The notes beneath the pieces were generated by a model, which saw nothing but the letters and a program-made list of their open reading frames with translations, ran no database searches and had not been told where the DNA came from. Positions 1-10,095 of a DNA stretch of 64,000 bases are shown here, piece by piece. Location of the stretch: the NCBI RefSeq assembly GCF_003119195.2, contig NZ_CP022254.1, positions 169,501 to 233,500 on the forward strand. Reading direction: 5' to 3'. Position numbers and translations under genes: made by a program. The stretch's first letter is position 1. Every line of letters begins with the position of its first letter. Source of the stretch: Azospirillum baldaniorum (GTDB lineage Bacteria; Pseudomonadota; Alphaproteobacteria; Azospirillales; Azospirillaceae).

Positions 1-697
1 TCACCGGGCCCAGATGCTCCAGCCCCTGCTTGGCCAGTTCGTTGGGGAAGGCGGTGACGAAGATCACCGGCAGGAAGCGCTGGCGGCGAAGCTCCCGCGC
101 CACTTCGATGCCGTTGTCGCCTTCGGCCAGACGGATGTCCATCAGCGCCAGCGTTGGCGCATGGCGGGAGGCCAGGGTCAGCGCCTCGTCCATGGTGGCG
201 GCGTTGCCGCAGACGGTGTGGCCCATGCCGCGCACCGTTTCCGCCAGATCGAAGGCGATGATGGCGTCGTCCTCAACGATCAGGATGGTCGCCGTCAGCT
301 TCGAGCGCACCCGCTCGCGCGCAAAGTTCAGCCGCTCCACCGCGTCTTCCGGGGCGATGCCCAGAACGGTGGCGGCGTCGGCGACCGGCAGGTCCTCCAG
401 GTTGACCAGCAGGTAGAGCCGGCGGTCCATCTCGTCCAGGCTGTGCAGCGCCGCCTCGACCGGGTGGGCGCCGGGGGCGCCGGCCCGGGCGCCGGAACTG
501 TCCTGCAGCTGGTTCAGGTAGCGGTAGAGCGAACCGCGCGACGGGTCCACCGCCGCCGACCCGACCGGCCCGTCCAGATACCATTCCAACGTGCGCGTCA
601 CCAGGGCATCCCCCTGCGTCGACGTTCCCGTCAAGGCCCGCGCGTAGCGTCGCAGATAAGGCAGATGTTCCATCAGGTGGCGGGTGTTCTGATCCAT
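1..697 (-). CDS. phyR: PhyR-type general stress response regulator (partial)
   Basis: Reads leftwards from the ATG at 697 and runs off the window at position 1 with about 232 codons visible. Residues 1 to about 130 form a sigma-factor-like (SL) domain without the DNA-contacting features of a true sigma factor. A receiver domain follows, beginning at TILIVEDDAIIAFDL, with the phosphoacceptor Asp in ALMDIRLAEGDNG. This SL-REC order is diagnostic of PhyR. In the Alphaproteobacteria, phosphorylated PhyR sequesters the anti-sigma factor NepR and so frees the ECF sigma factor EcfG. nepR and ecfG are not in the window; they may lie further left. The conserved receiver Lys and the C-terminus are cut off by the window edge. 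No clear EcfG promoter was found upstream of its start. Confidence 0.93.
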   Translation of the reverse strand, partial: MDQNTRHLMEHLPYLRRYARALTGTSTQGDALVTRTLEWYLDGPVGSAAVDPSRGSLYRYLNQLQDSSGARAGAPGAHPVEAALHSLDEMDRRLYLLVNLEDLPVADAATVLGIAPEDAVERLNFARERVRSKLTATILIVEDDAIIAFDLAETVRGMGHTVCGNAATMDEALTLASRHAPTLALMDIRLAEGDNGIEVARELRRQRFLPVIFVTAFPNELAKQGLEHLGPV

Positions 698-983
698 GAC
701 TTTTTCCCCGTACCTCCAGCCAGTGCGGACCGCCGAGGGGGCGCTGGCTTGCCTGCCGCGTTTCCCGGACTTTGCCGAATGTTCCCGTCCGATCGCTTAC
801 AAAGTTAAGTTCATATGGCGCAGTTCGCGCCGTATCGGGAGTGACGACGAAAGGGTTATTCGGGATAGCTTGATCGGATTAAGTCCCGTCGCCGGACGGG
901 CGACGTCATACCTCGTCCGCTTGGGCGCAGGGGCTTTTCGGGCGGTCCGCCCCCGTTCCGTTCGCTGCACATGCGAGGGAAGC

Positions 984-1009
984 GGAACAATTGGCAAAGG
1001 CCGGTTGTT
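984..1009 (+). promoter_or_regulatory. Candidate EcfG (general stress sigma) promoter
   Basis: GGAAC at 984-988, a 17-base spacer, then TGTT at 1006-1009. The alphaproteobacterial EcfG consensus is GGAAC-N16/17-cGTT, so the -35 is perfect and the -10 differs only at its least conserved base. It lies about 290 bases from the start of phyR, reads away from it, and would start transcription near 1016, just before the candidate small RNA. Confidence 0.55.
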
Positions 1010-1015
1010 GGGATT

Positions 1016-1100
1016 GCCAATGGTGTGATTCCTCCCTGAACCGCCAGTCACTGCCGCCGCAGCGCCTGTCCCAGCGGGGACGCGCCGGCGGCGTTTTTTT
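1016..1100 (+). ncRNA. Candidate EcfG-dependent small RNA, about 85 nt
   Basis: The segment lies between the EcfG-like promoter (984-1009) and a strong intrinsic terminator (1053-1100). It has an unstructured 5' part containing CCTCCC (1031-1036), an anti-Shine-Dalgarno-like C-rich stretch typical of alphaproteobacterial regulatory RNAs. The only reading frame through it starts at a TTG inside the promoter and has no ribosome site. The position beside phyR fits a GSR-controlled riboregulator. GsrN of Caulobacter is a known example of this functional class, though no sequence relationship is claimed. Ends are inferred from the promoter and the T-run, not mapped. An alternative is a short 5' leader with an attenuator for the downstream hypothetical gene. 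Confidence 0.5.
1053..1100 (+). terminator. Strong intrinsic terminator
   Basis: A long hairpin: 1053-1059 pairs with 1086-1092, 1062-1065 with 1082-1085, and 1068-1072 with 1077-1081. This gives 16 base pairs, two 2-nt bulges on one side and a 4-nt loop. A run of seven T (1094-1100) follows. This is the best rho-independent terminator in the window. It sits upstream of a same-strand gene rather than after one, so it must end a short transcript. Confidence 0.8.
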
Positions 1101-1278
1101 GCACGGCATCGAAAAAAAAGCGCGCTGGTGGGCTTGCGCCGGGATGAGTGCGATATTACTGACTGTCCCCGGCGTCGCGCACCGGTGGTGGAACGGCTTG
1201 GAAACCGTCCGGCACCGACACGCCAGACCCGTGCCTGTCGAACCGCGTATGCCAGGGCCGCGCATGCCAGAGTCGCGT

Positions 1279-1842
1279 ATGACCGAACCAGATTTCGACC
1301 CGGCAGACTCCGATCGGCCCGATTCCGATCCGCCGGTGACGGATGGCATGGCGCCGGACGAACTGTCGGACTTCCATGCCTGGCGGCAGCGCGTGGTCGG
1401 CACCAACATTTCCGACAAGACCCTGCTGGCGACCGATTATCTCAATCACTTCAACGAAATCGTGATGCTGATCGAGATGATTCCGGACATGCCGGACATG
1501 CTGGAGGAATGCCTGATCTGGCAGCCCAAGAGCTACCAGGAGCATTTCCGCGACAGCGGCTTCTCGGACAAGGAACTGGCCATTGAGGCGTACGGCCACG
1601 TCCCCGCCAAGTTCAAGCGACCGTTCGAGGACACCATCGCCCAGGCGCATCAGGTGGTCCGTCACACGCTTGAGCGCGTGTCCATCGACATCCAGGATGG
1701 GGCGACCGACAAGCTGCGGCTGGACTGCCAGACCTCCGTCGCGATGATCCACCGAATCATCCAGGTCGCCAACGGCATCATCCACGGCACCGCCCATGTC
1801 ATGGAGCAGGGCGAAATCGACCTGTATCTGAGCGCCGACTGA
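1279..1842 (+). CDS. Hypothetical protein, probably helical and cytosolic
   Basis: The frame is open from 991, but the part before about 1279 overlaps the small-RNA candidate and encodes low-complexity, repeat-like sequence, so a start at 1279 (MTEPDFDPADSD) or 1348 (MAPDELSDFH) is preferred. The product is about 187 residues. It has an acidic Pro/Asp-rich N-terminus and then a mainly helical, signal-free and membrane-free body, including NISDKTLLATDYLNHFNEI and a Met-rich IEMIPDMPDMLEE segment. I do not recognise a family. No strong ribosome site marks any of the candidate starts, so the N-terminus is uncertain. Its closeness to phyR is suggestive but does not prove a stress role. Confidence 0.6.
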   Translation: MTEPDFDPADSDRPDSDPPVTDGMAPDELSDFHAWRQRVVGTNISDKTLLATDYLNHFNEIVMLIEMIPDMPDMLEECLIWQPKSYQEHFRDSGFSDKELAIEAYGHVPAKFKRPFEDTIAQAHQVVRHTLERVSIDIQDGATDKLRLDCQTSVAMIHRIIQVANGIIHGTAHVMEQGEIDLYLSAD

Positions 1843-2017
1843 GCGGTCGAACTCTTGGGGTGAAGGCGCCCGATCTCTGCGCAGATGATTATTGCTTGTG
1901 CACCAAGCATTCCTTCCTTGCATGGCTCAAAGGCCGAGCGTCCAACTACAGTAAGCCTTCGAACGAAGAAGAGGCGGCGCTGCGGCGGATGCCTCCCACC
2001 GGGAGTGGAGACAGACC

Positions 2018-2551
2018 GTGAAGGGACCCGCCATCGCAGCGGCCGAGGCATCGGCCGGGGCGCAGGGGGACGTGTCGGTCGATGTGGAGGCTGCGGCTGA
2101 CCTTGCCGCCTCCCCGGAGATGCGCCTCTGGTTGCGTCTTTCGGCGTGCGCCGTTCTCATCGGCGCCCGGTTGCGCAGCCGTTTGCGTGATGAGTTCAGC
2201 ACCACCCAGCCGCGTTTCGATCTGTTGTGCCTGCTCGACCGTCAGCCGGAAGGGCTGACCATGGGCGAGTTGTCGAAGCGCATGATGGTCACCAACGGCA
2301 ACGTCACCGGCATTGTAGAACGGCTGTCCGCGGACGGGCTGGTCACGCGCGCCGCGGCGTCGAACGACCGGCGCATGCAGTTCGTCCGGATCACCCCCGA
2401 AGGCAGCGCCCTGGCGCAGGCCATTGCGGCGGCGCAACGTCGCTGGCTGGCCGAGCTGACGGCGGGAATGCCCCACGGCGACATGGTGCAGTTGATGGGA
2501 TTGTTGGGAAAGCTCAAGAACACGGTGCGTGGCGGAGGCGTCAGGGGATGA
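2018..2551 (+). CDS. MarR family transcriptional regulator
   Basis: 177 residues from a GTG start preceded by a GGAG-type ribosome site. After a poorly conserved N-terminal 30 residues comes a typical MarR fold: dimerisation helices, a winged helix-turn-helix around TMGELSKRMMVTNGNVTG (about residues 80-100), and the wing motif NDRRMQFVRIT. MarR proteins usually repress nearby operons and release DNA on binding an aromatic or CoA-thioester ligand. Its stop overlaps the start of the downstream CoA ligase (ATGA at 2548-2551), so the two are translationally coupled. The ligand is therefore likely the ligase substrate or product. That last point is inference. Confidence 0.9.
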   Translation: MKGPAIAAAEASAGAQGDVSVDVEAAADLAASPEMRLWLRLSACAVLIGARLRSRLRDEFSTTQPRFDLLCLLDRQPEGLTMGELSKRMMVTNGNVTGIVERLSADGLVTRAAASNDRRMQFVRITPEGSALAQAIAAAQRRWLAELTAGMPHGDMVQLMGLLGKLKNTVRGGGVRG

Positions 2552-4185
2552 TTCGGTCCGGTCATATCGACAGTTTCACGCGTGACCGGCTGCCGCCGCC
2601 GGAGCAGATGCCTGACTTTTCCTACGACCGGCCCGAACTCACCTATCCCGAGCGTCTGAACGCCGCCGCGGCCCTGCTGGACGTTTGGCGGGAGCGCGGC
2701 TGGGACGAGCGTCCCTGCGTCATCGGAAACGACGACGTGTGGAGCTATGGCCGCTTCCGCGACACGGTGGACCGCATCGCGCGCCTGCTGACCGAGCGGT
2801 TCGGGATCGTTCCCGGCAACCGCGTTCTGGTGCGCGGGACCAACACGCCGATGCTGGCCGCCTGCTGGCTGGCGGTGCTGAAGGCCGGCGCGGTGGTGGT
2901 GCCGACCATGCCGCTGCTGCGCGCGACGGAACTGGAAAGCATCATCGAGCGCGCCGCCGTCTCGCTGGCGCTGTGCGACGCGCGCTTCGCCAAGGATCTC
3001 AACGGGGCGGCGGAATCGATGGGCGGGGGGATGCCTGTCGTGACCTTCAACGGCGGCGACCTGGAAGGATGGTTGGAAGAGACCGAAGCGGGCTTCGCCG
3101 TGGTGGACACCGCCGCCGACGATGTGGCGCTGATCGCCTTCACCTCCGGCACCACGGGCAAGCCCAAGGCGACCGCGCATTTCCACCGTGACCTTCTGGC
3201 GGTGGCCGACCTGTCGCCGCAATCGCTGCTGAGGACCGGCGGCGACGACGTGTTCTGCGGAACGCCGTCGCTCGCCTTCGCCTATGGGCAGGGGGGAATG
3301 CTGCTGTTCCCGCTGCGGGTGGGGGCGTCGGTCGTGCTGCTGGACCGGGCGACGCCGGAGCGGCTGTTGGAGGTGACCGCGAAGCACAAGGCGACGGTGA
3401 TGTTCACCGTGCCGACCGTCTACCGCGCCATGACCGCACGGATCGAGGAGGACGCGTCCTTGGCCGAGGGGCTGCGCACGCTGCGCGCCTGCGTCTCGGC
3501 GGGGGAGCCGCTGCCCGCCACCACGCTGGAGGGCTGGCAGGCGGTGACGGGAATGGAGATCCTCGACAGCTTCGGCACCACGGAGATGCTGAACGCCGTC
3601 CTGCATTCGCCGCCCGGCGCCGTCCGGCCCGGCGCCACCGGGATGGTGGTTCCGGGATACGAGGCCCGCGTGGTCGATGACAGCCTGACCCCGCTGCCTC
3701 CCGGCCAGATCGGGCGGCTGGCCGTGCGCGGCCCGACCGGCTGCATCTATCTGGACGACCCGCGCCAGGAGAACTACGTGCAGGGCGGCTGGAACCTGAC
3801 CGGCGACGCCTTCCGCATGGATGAGGACGGCTATTTCTGGTATCACGCGCGGACCGACGACTTGATCGTCTCCGCCGGCTACAAGATTTCCGGTCTGGAG
3901 GTGGAGGACGTCCTGCTCGGCCACGAGGCGGTGGAGGAGTGCGCGGTCATCGCGGCGCCCGATCCGCTGCGCGGCTCCATCCCCAAGGCCTTCATCGTCA
4001 CCCGCGACGGCGTGCGGCCCAGCGACGATCTGGCGGAACGGCTGCAATGCTACGTCAAGGACCGGATCGCTCCCTACAAGTACCCCCGTGCGGTGGAGTT
4101 CCTGGAGCAGTTGCCGCGGACGGAGACGGGCAAGATCCAGCGCTACAAGCTGCGGCAGAGGGAATGGGTCGAGAACGAGGATTGA
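2548..4185 (+). CDS. Benzoate/2-aminobenzoate-CoA ligase family protein (AMP-forming)
   Basis: 545 residues of the ANL superfamily, which activate a carboxylic acid as an acyl-AMP and then an acyl-CoA. The ATP P-loop motif TSGTTGKPKA lies near residue 199, the core TGD motif near 418, the hinge region RTDDLIVSAGYKI near 435, and the catalytic C-terminal Lys within TETGKIQRYK near 527. Overall similarity is to the benzoate/2-aminobenzoate-CoA ligases. No ring-cleaving or monooxygenase partner lies nearby, so the real substrate is open: benzoate, anthranilate or a related aryl acid. It is coupled to the preceding marR and overlaps the following gtrA-like gene. Confidence 0.85.
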   Translation: MIRSGHIDSFTRDRLPPPEQMPDFSYDRPELTYPERLNAAAALLDVWRERGWDERPCVIGNDDVWSYGRFRDTVDRIARLLTERFGIVPGNRVLVRGTNTPMLAACWLAVLKAGAVVVPTMPLLRATELESIIERAAVSLALCDARFAKDLNGAAESMGGGMPVVTFNGGDLEGWLEETEAGFAVVDTAADDVALIAFTSGTTGKPKATAHFHRDLLAVADLSPQSLLRTGGDDVFCGTPSLAFAYGQGGMLLFPLRVGASVVLLDRATPERLLEVTAKHKATVMFTVPTVYRAMTARIEEDASLAEGLRTLRACVSAGEPLPATTLEGWQAVTGMEILDSFGTTEMLNAVLHSPPGAVRPGATGMVVPGYEARVVDDSLTPLPPGQIGRLAVRGPTGCIYLDDPRQENYVQGGWNLTGDAFRMDEDGYFWYHARTDDLIVSAGYKISGLEVEDVLLGHEAVEECAVIAAPDPLRGSIPKAFIVTRDGVRPSDDLAERLQCYVKDRIAPYKYPRAVEFLEQLPRTETGKIQRYKLRQREWVENED

Positions 4186-4595
4186 CCGGGGACCGGGCGG
4201 CGCACGCACCGCTGGTGCAGTTCCTGCTCTTCGCGATCGTCGGCTGCGCCGCGGCGGTCGGCCATTACGGCGTTCTGATCATCCTGTCGGAGCTGGCGGC
4301 GGCCCCGCCGGTCCTGGCCTCGGCGGCGGGATTCCTCGTCGGCGGCGTCATCAGCTACCTGTTGAACTACGGCCATGTCTTCCGCAGCGAGCAGGATCAT
4401 CTGCCCACCGCCACGAAGTTCGTGGCCGTCGCGGCGGTGGGGCTGTTCGTGAACAGCGCCATCATGTGGGTTTTGGCGCAGCGGCTGGGCCTGCATTACC
4501 TGCTGGCCCAGCTCACCGCCACGGCGCTGGTGATGCTGTGGAGCTTCGGGGCGAACCGCTACTGGACCTTCAAGGCCGGATCGCCCGCCGACTGA
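4164..4595 (+). CDS. GtrA family membrane protein
   Basis: 143 residues with four predicted transmembrane helices (about 15-35, 45-65, 80-100 and 108-128), the normal size and topology of GtrA-like proteins. These proteins are thought to flip or present polyprenyl-linked sugars for cell-surface glycosylation. The ending NRYWTFKAG is typical of the family. The ATG at 4164 follows a GAGG-like ribosome site and lies inside the 3' end of the CoA ligase gene (22-base overlap). A TTG at 4182 is the alternative start. Its 3' end overlaps the convergent methyltransferase gene by 37 bases. No glycosyltransferase partner is adjacent, so its role is unclear. Confidence 0.8.
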   Translation: MGRERGLTGDRAAHAPLVQFLLFAIVGCAAAVGHYGVLIILSELAAAPPVLASAAGFLVGGVISYLLNYGHVFRSEQDHLPTATKFVAVAAVGLFVNSAIMWVLAQRLGLHYLLAQLTATALVMLWSFGANRYWTFKAGSPAD

Positions 4596-5338
4596 GTATG
4601 GAGCCGGGCGACGAAGGAATGGCGGTGCGGCGTCGGGCCGATGTTCTTCGCCAGACGATCGCCCCGAAGCCCGGCAGCGGACAGCCGGGCCTGCAACTCC
4701 GCCGGTGTGTAGGTTGAAAAGCCGGCCTCGCGCCGGATGCGGCGGTAGTCGGACAGGGCCATGCGCCCCAGCCCCATCAGCGCCGCCATCAGGAAGCCGT
4801 GCCGGCGCGCCATGCTGAGTTGGCTGGCGATGTCGCGCAGCATCGGCGTGTCGGGCTCCACCACATCGGCGATCAGGATGCGCCCCCGCGCGCCGATCAG
4901 GTGGCGCCAGCGGTGAAGGACGCACTCCAACTCCTCGCGCGGGATGTATTGCAGCACGGAGACGGCCAGCACCAGATCGACGCTGCCCGTCGGCAGGGTG
5001 GCGAGATCGTCGTCGTCGAGAACCCGGATACCCGGATGGCCGGACAGCCGCTCGCGCAGGCGTTGCCGCACCGCGGGGGCGGCGTCGTACAGCCAGACGT
5101 TCCGGCAGCGCTTGGCCATGGCCTCCGCCGCCAGCGCGTCGCCGCAGCCGAAATCCAGGACGGTCCCCCCCTCCGGAAGATGGGCGTCGAGGTCGTTCTG
5201 CAGGCAGGCGAAATGCGCCTCCAAATTGCGCTGGTTCGCGTAGATGGCGTTGGGGCGGTTCCAGAAATCGACCCAGCCGCTGGAGCCCTGGCCGCCCGGT
5301 GGCCCGGACGACGTCCCATTGTCGTGCATATCCCGCAT
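4559..5338 (-). CDS. Class I SAM-dependent methyltransferase
   Basis: 259 residues; a second in-frame ATG at 5329 is an equally possible start. SAM-binding motif I is VLDFGCGDALAAEAM (about residues 60-75), followed by the acidic loop LYDAAPAVRQR and the motif SVDLVLAVSVLQYIP. The fold is that of UbiE/Methyltransf_11-type small-molecule methyltransferases. The substrate cannot be told from the sequence. The gene runs in the same direction as the ydjC-like gene 170 bases upstream and its 3' end overlaps the convergent gtrA-like gene. Confidence 0.8.
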   Translation of the reverse strand: MRDMHDNGTSSGPPGGQGSSGWVDFWNRPNAIYANQRNLEAHFACLQNDLDAHLPEGGTVLDFGCGDALAAEAMAKRCRNVWLYDAAPAVRQRLRERLSGHPGIRVLDDDDLATLPTGSVDLVLAVSVLQYIPREELECVLHRWRHLIGARGRILIADVVEPDTPMLRDIASQLSMARRHGFLMAALMGLGRMALSDYRRIRREAGFSTYTPAELQARLSAAGLRGDRLAKNIGPTPHRHSFVARLHTQSAGDPALKVQ

Positions 5339-5450
5339 CCCCTTTTGTGGGCCGCTTCTTACCGAGGGGATTTTGTTGTTCGTCTCTTCTCCCGGAAGAG
5401 CCCCCTCGATCCGGCCGTGTCGTAATGATGGTAGGGGCGAACAATCGCAA

Positions 5451-5484
5451 CGGTCAAGAATGACCGGCGGAACTATGCCGCCGG
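5451..5484 (-). terminator. Two adjacent short hairpins after the ydjC-like gene
   Basis: Positions 5464-5470 pair perfectly with 5478-5484 (7 bp, 7-nt loop), and 5451-5456 with 5461-5466 (6 bp, 4-nt loop). The two stems overlap, so they exclude each other. They lie just past the stop of the ydjC-like gene on the minus strand, but no T-run follows. They may be a weak terminator or an operator for the methyltransferase gene. Confidence 0.3.
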
Positions 5485-5508
5485 GGGGCGGAGAAGCGGG
5501 AGGTTGTA

Positions 5509-6384
5509 TCAGGGCGCCGGGAACTCGGCGAAGCGGGCGAGCCGGATGTTGCGCTCCCCAAGCAAGGCGGCGAAGGCCGGGCTTCTCAGATAGTCATGCT
5601 CCACCTTGCGCTGGTCCACCAGCGGGTCGGCGCGGCGCAGGGCTTCGTCCGGGGTGCCGGGATGGACCATAACCAGCAGCCGCCCGGCGGGACGGTCGAG
5701 AAAGCGCGCCATCAGCTCCGGGAAGGGCTGGCGTCCGGAGAAGTCGTAGACACCGGCGAAGCGGTCGTTTGCGGGAATGCCGCGCGCCCGCGCCAGCCGC
5801 GTCAGCCCGCCGCCCAGCCCGCCGATCAGCAGCGTCTTCGGCACCGCCACGCCGCGGCGCAGGACGGCCCCCACCGGTTCCGCGCACAGGCGGACATAGG
5901 CGCCGGGCAGAGTGGCCAGGGCGTCGGCGACAGCGTCGCGCACGGTGGGAAGCTGGTGGACGTGCTGGTGGCCATCAATGTAGGCGGGCGGGCCGCCCCA
6001 GGCCGAGGCGAAGGCGTCGAGCTGGCGGGCCAATTCCTCCCGGATTTCCTTGGGATCGAGGCCGCCGGTGTAGGCCAGTTTCATCAACCGCCCCAACGGC
6101 GGCAGCTTTCCGTCCGGCGCCAGCTTGGGCAGGGACCCCAGCGGCGGCTGGTCGGTCAGGGTGAAATGCAGCCCAACGTCCGCCTTGTCGGCCAGTTCCT
6201 TCAACGGCGCCGCTCCCCCCGCCCAATAGGGGCAGAGCGTCATGGCCGAGGTTGCCGTCAGCCGTCCGGCGGCGATGAGGTCGCGGATGGCCTCGTTGAC
6301 GCCGGGCGCGAGGCCGTAGTCATCGGCGCAGAGCAGGACCGGATGCGCGGAACGCGGGGCTGGGGTGGTGTCGGTGTCGGGCAT
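5509..6384 (-). CDS. ChbG/HpnK (YdjC) family deacetylase
   Basis: 291 residues. The N-terminal metal-site motif [14 protein letters not shown] and the HQHVHQLP motif define the YdjC fold, which includes chitooligosaccharide deacetylase ChbG and the hopanoid-biosynthesis protein HpnK. Members remove acetyl groups from N-acetylated sugars using a divalent metal held by the Asp and His residues seen here. No hopanoid genes are nearby, so HpnK function cannot be assumed. The start at 6384 was chosen because the longer upstream frame enters the promoter region of hutI, which diverges 48 bases away. Confidence 0.85.
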   Translation of the reverse strand: MPDTDTTPAPRSAHPVLLCADDYGLAPGVNEAIRDLIAAGRLTATSAMTLCPYWAGGAAPLKELADKADVGLHFTLTDQPPLGSLPKLAPDGKLPPLGRLMKLAYTGGLDPKEIREELARQLDAFASAWGGPPAYIDGHQHVHQLPTVRDAVADALATLPGAYVRLCAEPVGAVLRRGVAVPKTLLIGGLGGGLTRLARARGIPANDRFAGVYDFSGRQPFPELMARFLDRPAGRLLVMVHPGTPDEALRRADPLVDQRKVEHDYLRSPAFAALLGERNIRLARFAEFPAP

Positions 6385-6432
6385 GGCGATGTAAGGTGGG
6401 ACGGACAGCGGCGCAAAGCCGGGGAGGGGATG

Positions 6433-7647
6433 ATGGAGTGGGATAGCCTGTGGTTCAACGGTCATGCGGCCACCATGGCTCCGGGAGGCGTCGTGCGGGA
6501 CGCGGTGATCGCCGTGAAGGACGGGCGGATCGCCTGGATCGGCGCCGCCAAGGACCGCCCCGCCGGTCGCGCCGCCGAGGAGCATGACCTGGGTGGGCGC
6601 TGGGTCACGCCGGGACTGATCGACTGTCACACCCACCTCGTCTTCGGCGGCAACCGCGCCCGCGAGTTCGAGATGCGGCTGGAGGGCGCGACCTACGAGG
6701 AGATCGCGCGCGCCGGAGGCGGCATCGCCTCGACCGTCGCCGCGACCCGCGCCGCCGATGAGGACGGCCTGATCGCCAGCGCCGCCGTCCGCCTGCAACG
6801 GCTGCTGGCCGAGGGCGTGACGATGGTGGAGGTGAAGTCCGGCTACGGCCTCGACCTCGCCACGGAGCGGCGGATGCTGCGCGCGGCGCGGGCTCTGGGT
6901 GAGCGTTTCCCCGTCACGGTGCGGATGACTGGGCTGGCCGCCCACGCGCTGCCGCCGGAGTTCGCCGGGCGGGCGGATGACTACATCGCGCTGGTCTGCG
7001 AGGACATCCTGCCTGCCCTGGCTGCGGAGGGGCTGCTCGATGCGGTGGATGCCTTCTGCGAACGGATCGCCTTTTCGCCGGAGCAGACGGCCCGCGTGTT
7101 CGACACCGCGCAGCGGCTCGGCCTGCCGGTGAAGCTGCACGCCGACCAGCTGTCGGACGGCGGCGGGGCCGCGCTGGCCGCGCGTTACAAGGCGCTATCC
7201 GCCGACCATGTGGAGCACACCGGCGAGGAGGGCGCGCGGGCGATGGCCGACGCGGGGACGGTGGCGGTGCTGCTGCCCGGCGCCTTCTACACGCTGCGCG
7301 AGACCAAGCTGCCGCCCATCGAACTGTTCCGGCGCCATGGCGTGCCGATGGCGGTGTCCACCGACTGCAACCCCGGGACCTCGCCCGCCGTGTCGCTCCT
7401 GCTGATGCTGAACATGGCCTGCACCCTGTTCCGCCTGACCCCGCAGGAGGCGCTGGCCGGAGTCACCCGCAACGCCGCCCAGGCGCTGGGCATGGCGGCC
7501 ACCCACGGCACGCTGGAGCCCGGCAAGGCCGCCGACTTGGCGGTGTGGAACGTCGGCGACCCGGCGGAGCTGTGCTATTGGCTGGGCGCCAACCCCTGCG
7601 CGGCGGTGGTGCGGGGCGGGCGGCTGGTGCGGGGCGGTGTGGAGTGA
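6433..7647 (+). CDS. hutI: Imidazolonepropionase
   Basis: 404 residues. It hydrolyses 4-imidazolone-5-propanoate to N-formimino-L-glutamate, the third step of histidine breakdown. The amidohydrolase metal motif [10 protein letters not shown] is at about residue 65, with later ligands in LHADQLSD and ADHVEHTG and the catalytic region [10 protein letters not shown]. Length is normal for HutI. A strong GGGGAGGGG ribosome site at 6420-6429 favours ATG 6433 over ATG 6430. hutU lies downstream on the same strand, separated from hutI only by a toxin-antitoxin pair. hutH and the formiminoglutamate-degrading genes are not in the window. Confidence 0.95.
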   Translation: MEWDSLWFNGHAATMAPGGVVRDAVIAVKDGRIAWIGAAKDRPAGRAAEEHDLGGRWVTPGLIDCHTHLVFGGNRAREFEMRLEGATYEEIARAGGGIASTVAATRAADEDGLIASAAVRLQRLLAEGVTMVEVKSGYGLDLATERRMLRAARALGERFPVTVRMTGLAAHALPPEFAGRADDYIALVCEDILPALAAEGLLDAVDAFCERIAFSPEQTARVFDTAQRLGLPVKLHADQLSDGGGAALAARYKALSADHVEHTGEEGARAMADAGTVAVLLPGAFYTLRETKLPPIELFRRHGVPMAVSTDCNPGTSPAVSLLLMLNMACTLFRLTPQEALAGVTRNAAQALGMAATHGTLEPGKAADLAVWNVGDPAELCYWLGANPCAAVVRGGRLVRGGVE

Positions 7648-7692
7648 CGTTGCCGGTACGATGGCGTATTCTGAACCCATCTGGAGGGCGCG

Positions 7693-7941
7693 ATGGGCAA
7701 GATCGTTCTTGAGGATGTTGAGGAAGGCACGCTCGATCGTCTGAAGGCGCTTGCGAGCAGCACCGGACGAACGCCGGAGGAGGAAGCGAAGCTCCTGCTG
7801 GCGGGTGCTCTTGCGCGCGAAGCCGGTGAGCATGCACGCCGCCGCGACCTGCTGGAGCGCATGCGGCGGACAGCCGCCATGACGCGGCCGGATATGGATG
7901 CGGATATTACGGACCTCATCCGGGAGGACCGCGACCGGTGA
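7693..7941 (+). CDS. FitA/ribbon-helix-helix type antitoxin
   Basis: 82 residues. The N-terminal IVLEDVEEGTLDRLKALASS matches the beta-strand plus helix of Arc/FitA-type DNA-binding antitoxins, and the charged C-terminal half would wrap the toxin. Its stop overlaps the GTG start of the PIN toxin (GTGA, 7938-7941), the usual arrangement for type II modules. Such antitoxins bind their own promoter as a complex with the toxin. The pair lies between hutI and hutU, 45 bases after hutI, and may be read through from the hut promoter. Confidence 0.82.
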   Translation: MGKIVLEDVEEGTLDRLKALASSTGRTPEEEAKLLLAGALAREAGEHARRRDLLERMRRTAAMTRPDMDADITDLIREDRDR

Positions 7942-8363
7942 ACGTCGTCGATGCTAGTGTCGCGTTGCGATGGTCGATCCAGGACGGTTACACGCCGTTG
8001 GCCCAGGAGCTTGTCAGCGGCGACGGGATGCTCGTCGCCCCCGACCTGGTGGTGCCAGAGGTGACGAACGCCCTGTGGAAGATGCGGCGGTCCGGTCTCA
8101 TCGGCGAAGAGCAGGCGAACCGGGCGTTGGCGGAAATTCCGCAAGCCTACACGATGCTCGTGCCGACGTCGGGGTTGATCCGGCGGGCCTTCTCCATTGC
8201 CGCGACCCTCGATCACCCGGCCTACGACTCTTTTTATCTGGCGCTGTCCGAGGAACTCGGCGCACCGCTCGTCACGCTGGACAAGCGCCTGCACGCCCGC
8301 ACCCGCTCCACCCCTTGGGAGACGTTGACCGTCCTCCTGGGCGGCGGCACTGTTCCCGTCTGA
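7938..8363 (+). CDS. VapC-type PIN domain toxin ribonuclease
   Basis: 141 residues. The PIN active-site acids are visible: Asp in [11 protein letters not shown] at residue 5, Glu in [11 protein letters not shown], Asp in [11 protein letters not shown] and a further Asp in LVTLDKRL. VapC toxins are Mg-dependent RNases that cut tRNA or rRNA and are neutralised by the upstream antitoxin. The GTG start is coupled to the antitoxin stop. It is complete and shows no decay, so the module is probably functional. Target RNA unknown. Confidence 0.85.
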   Translation: MNVVDASVALRWSIQDGYTPLAQELVSGDGMLVAPDLVVPEVTNALWKMRRSGLIGEEQANRALAEIPQAYTMLVPTSGLIRRAFSIAATLDHPAYDSFYLALSEELGAPLVTLDKRLHARTRSTPWETLTVLLGGGTVPV

Positions 8364-8406
8364 AAACAACAAACGCATCAAGCAAAATTCGAGAGGGACG
8401 AGTCAC

Positions 8407-10072
<1,666 letters not shown>

Positions 10073-10095
<23 letters not shown>

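Noticed and set aside
955..959. GGAAC on the minus strand upstream of phyR (and another at 781-785)
   Set aside because: No GTT-type -10 element at 16-17 bases, so an EcfG promoter for phyR itself is not supported.
906..1923. Minus-strand open frames opposite the hypothetical gene at 1279-1842
   Set aside because: They cross the small-RNA terminator hairpin and have no start signals or recognisable domains.
2242..4209. Long minus-strand open frame opposite the CoA ligase gene
   Set aside because: Low-complexity His/Arg/Gln-rich translation and complete overlap with a recognisable ligase on the other strand.
7693..8363. Idea that the two small genes between hutI and hutU are hut pathway genes
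   Set aside because: Their sequences match an RHH antitoxin and a PIN toxin, not any histidine-degradation enzyme.
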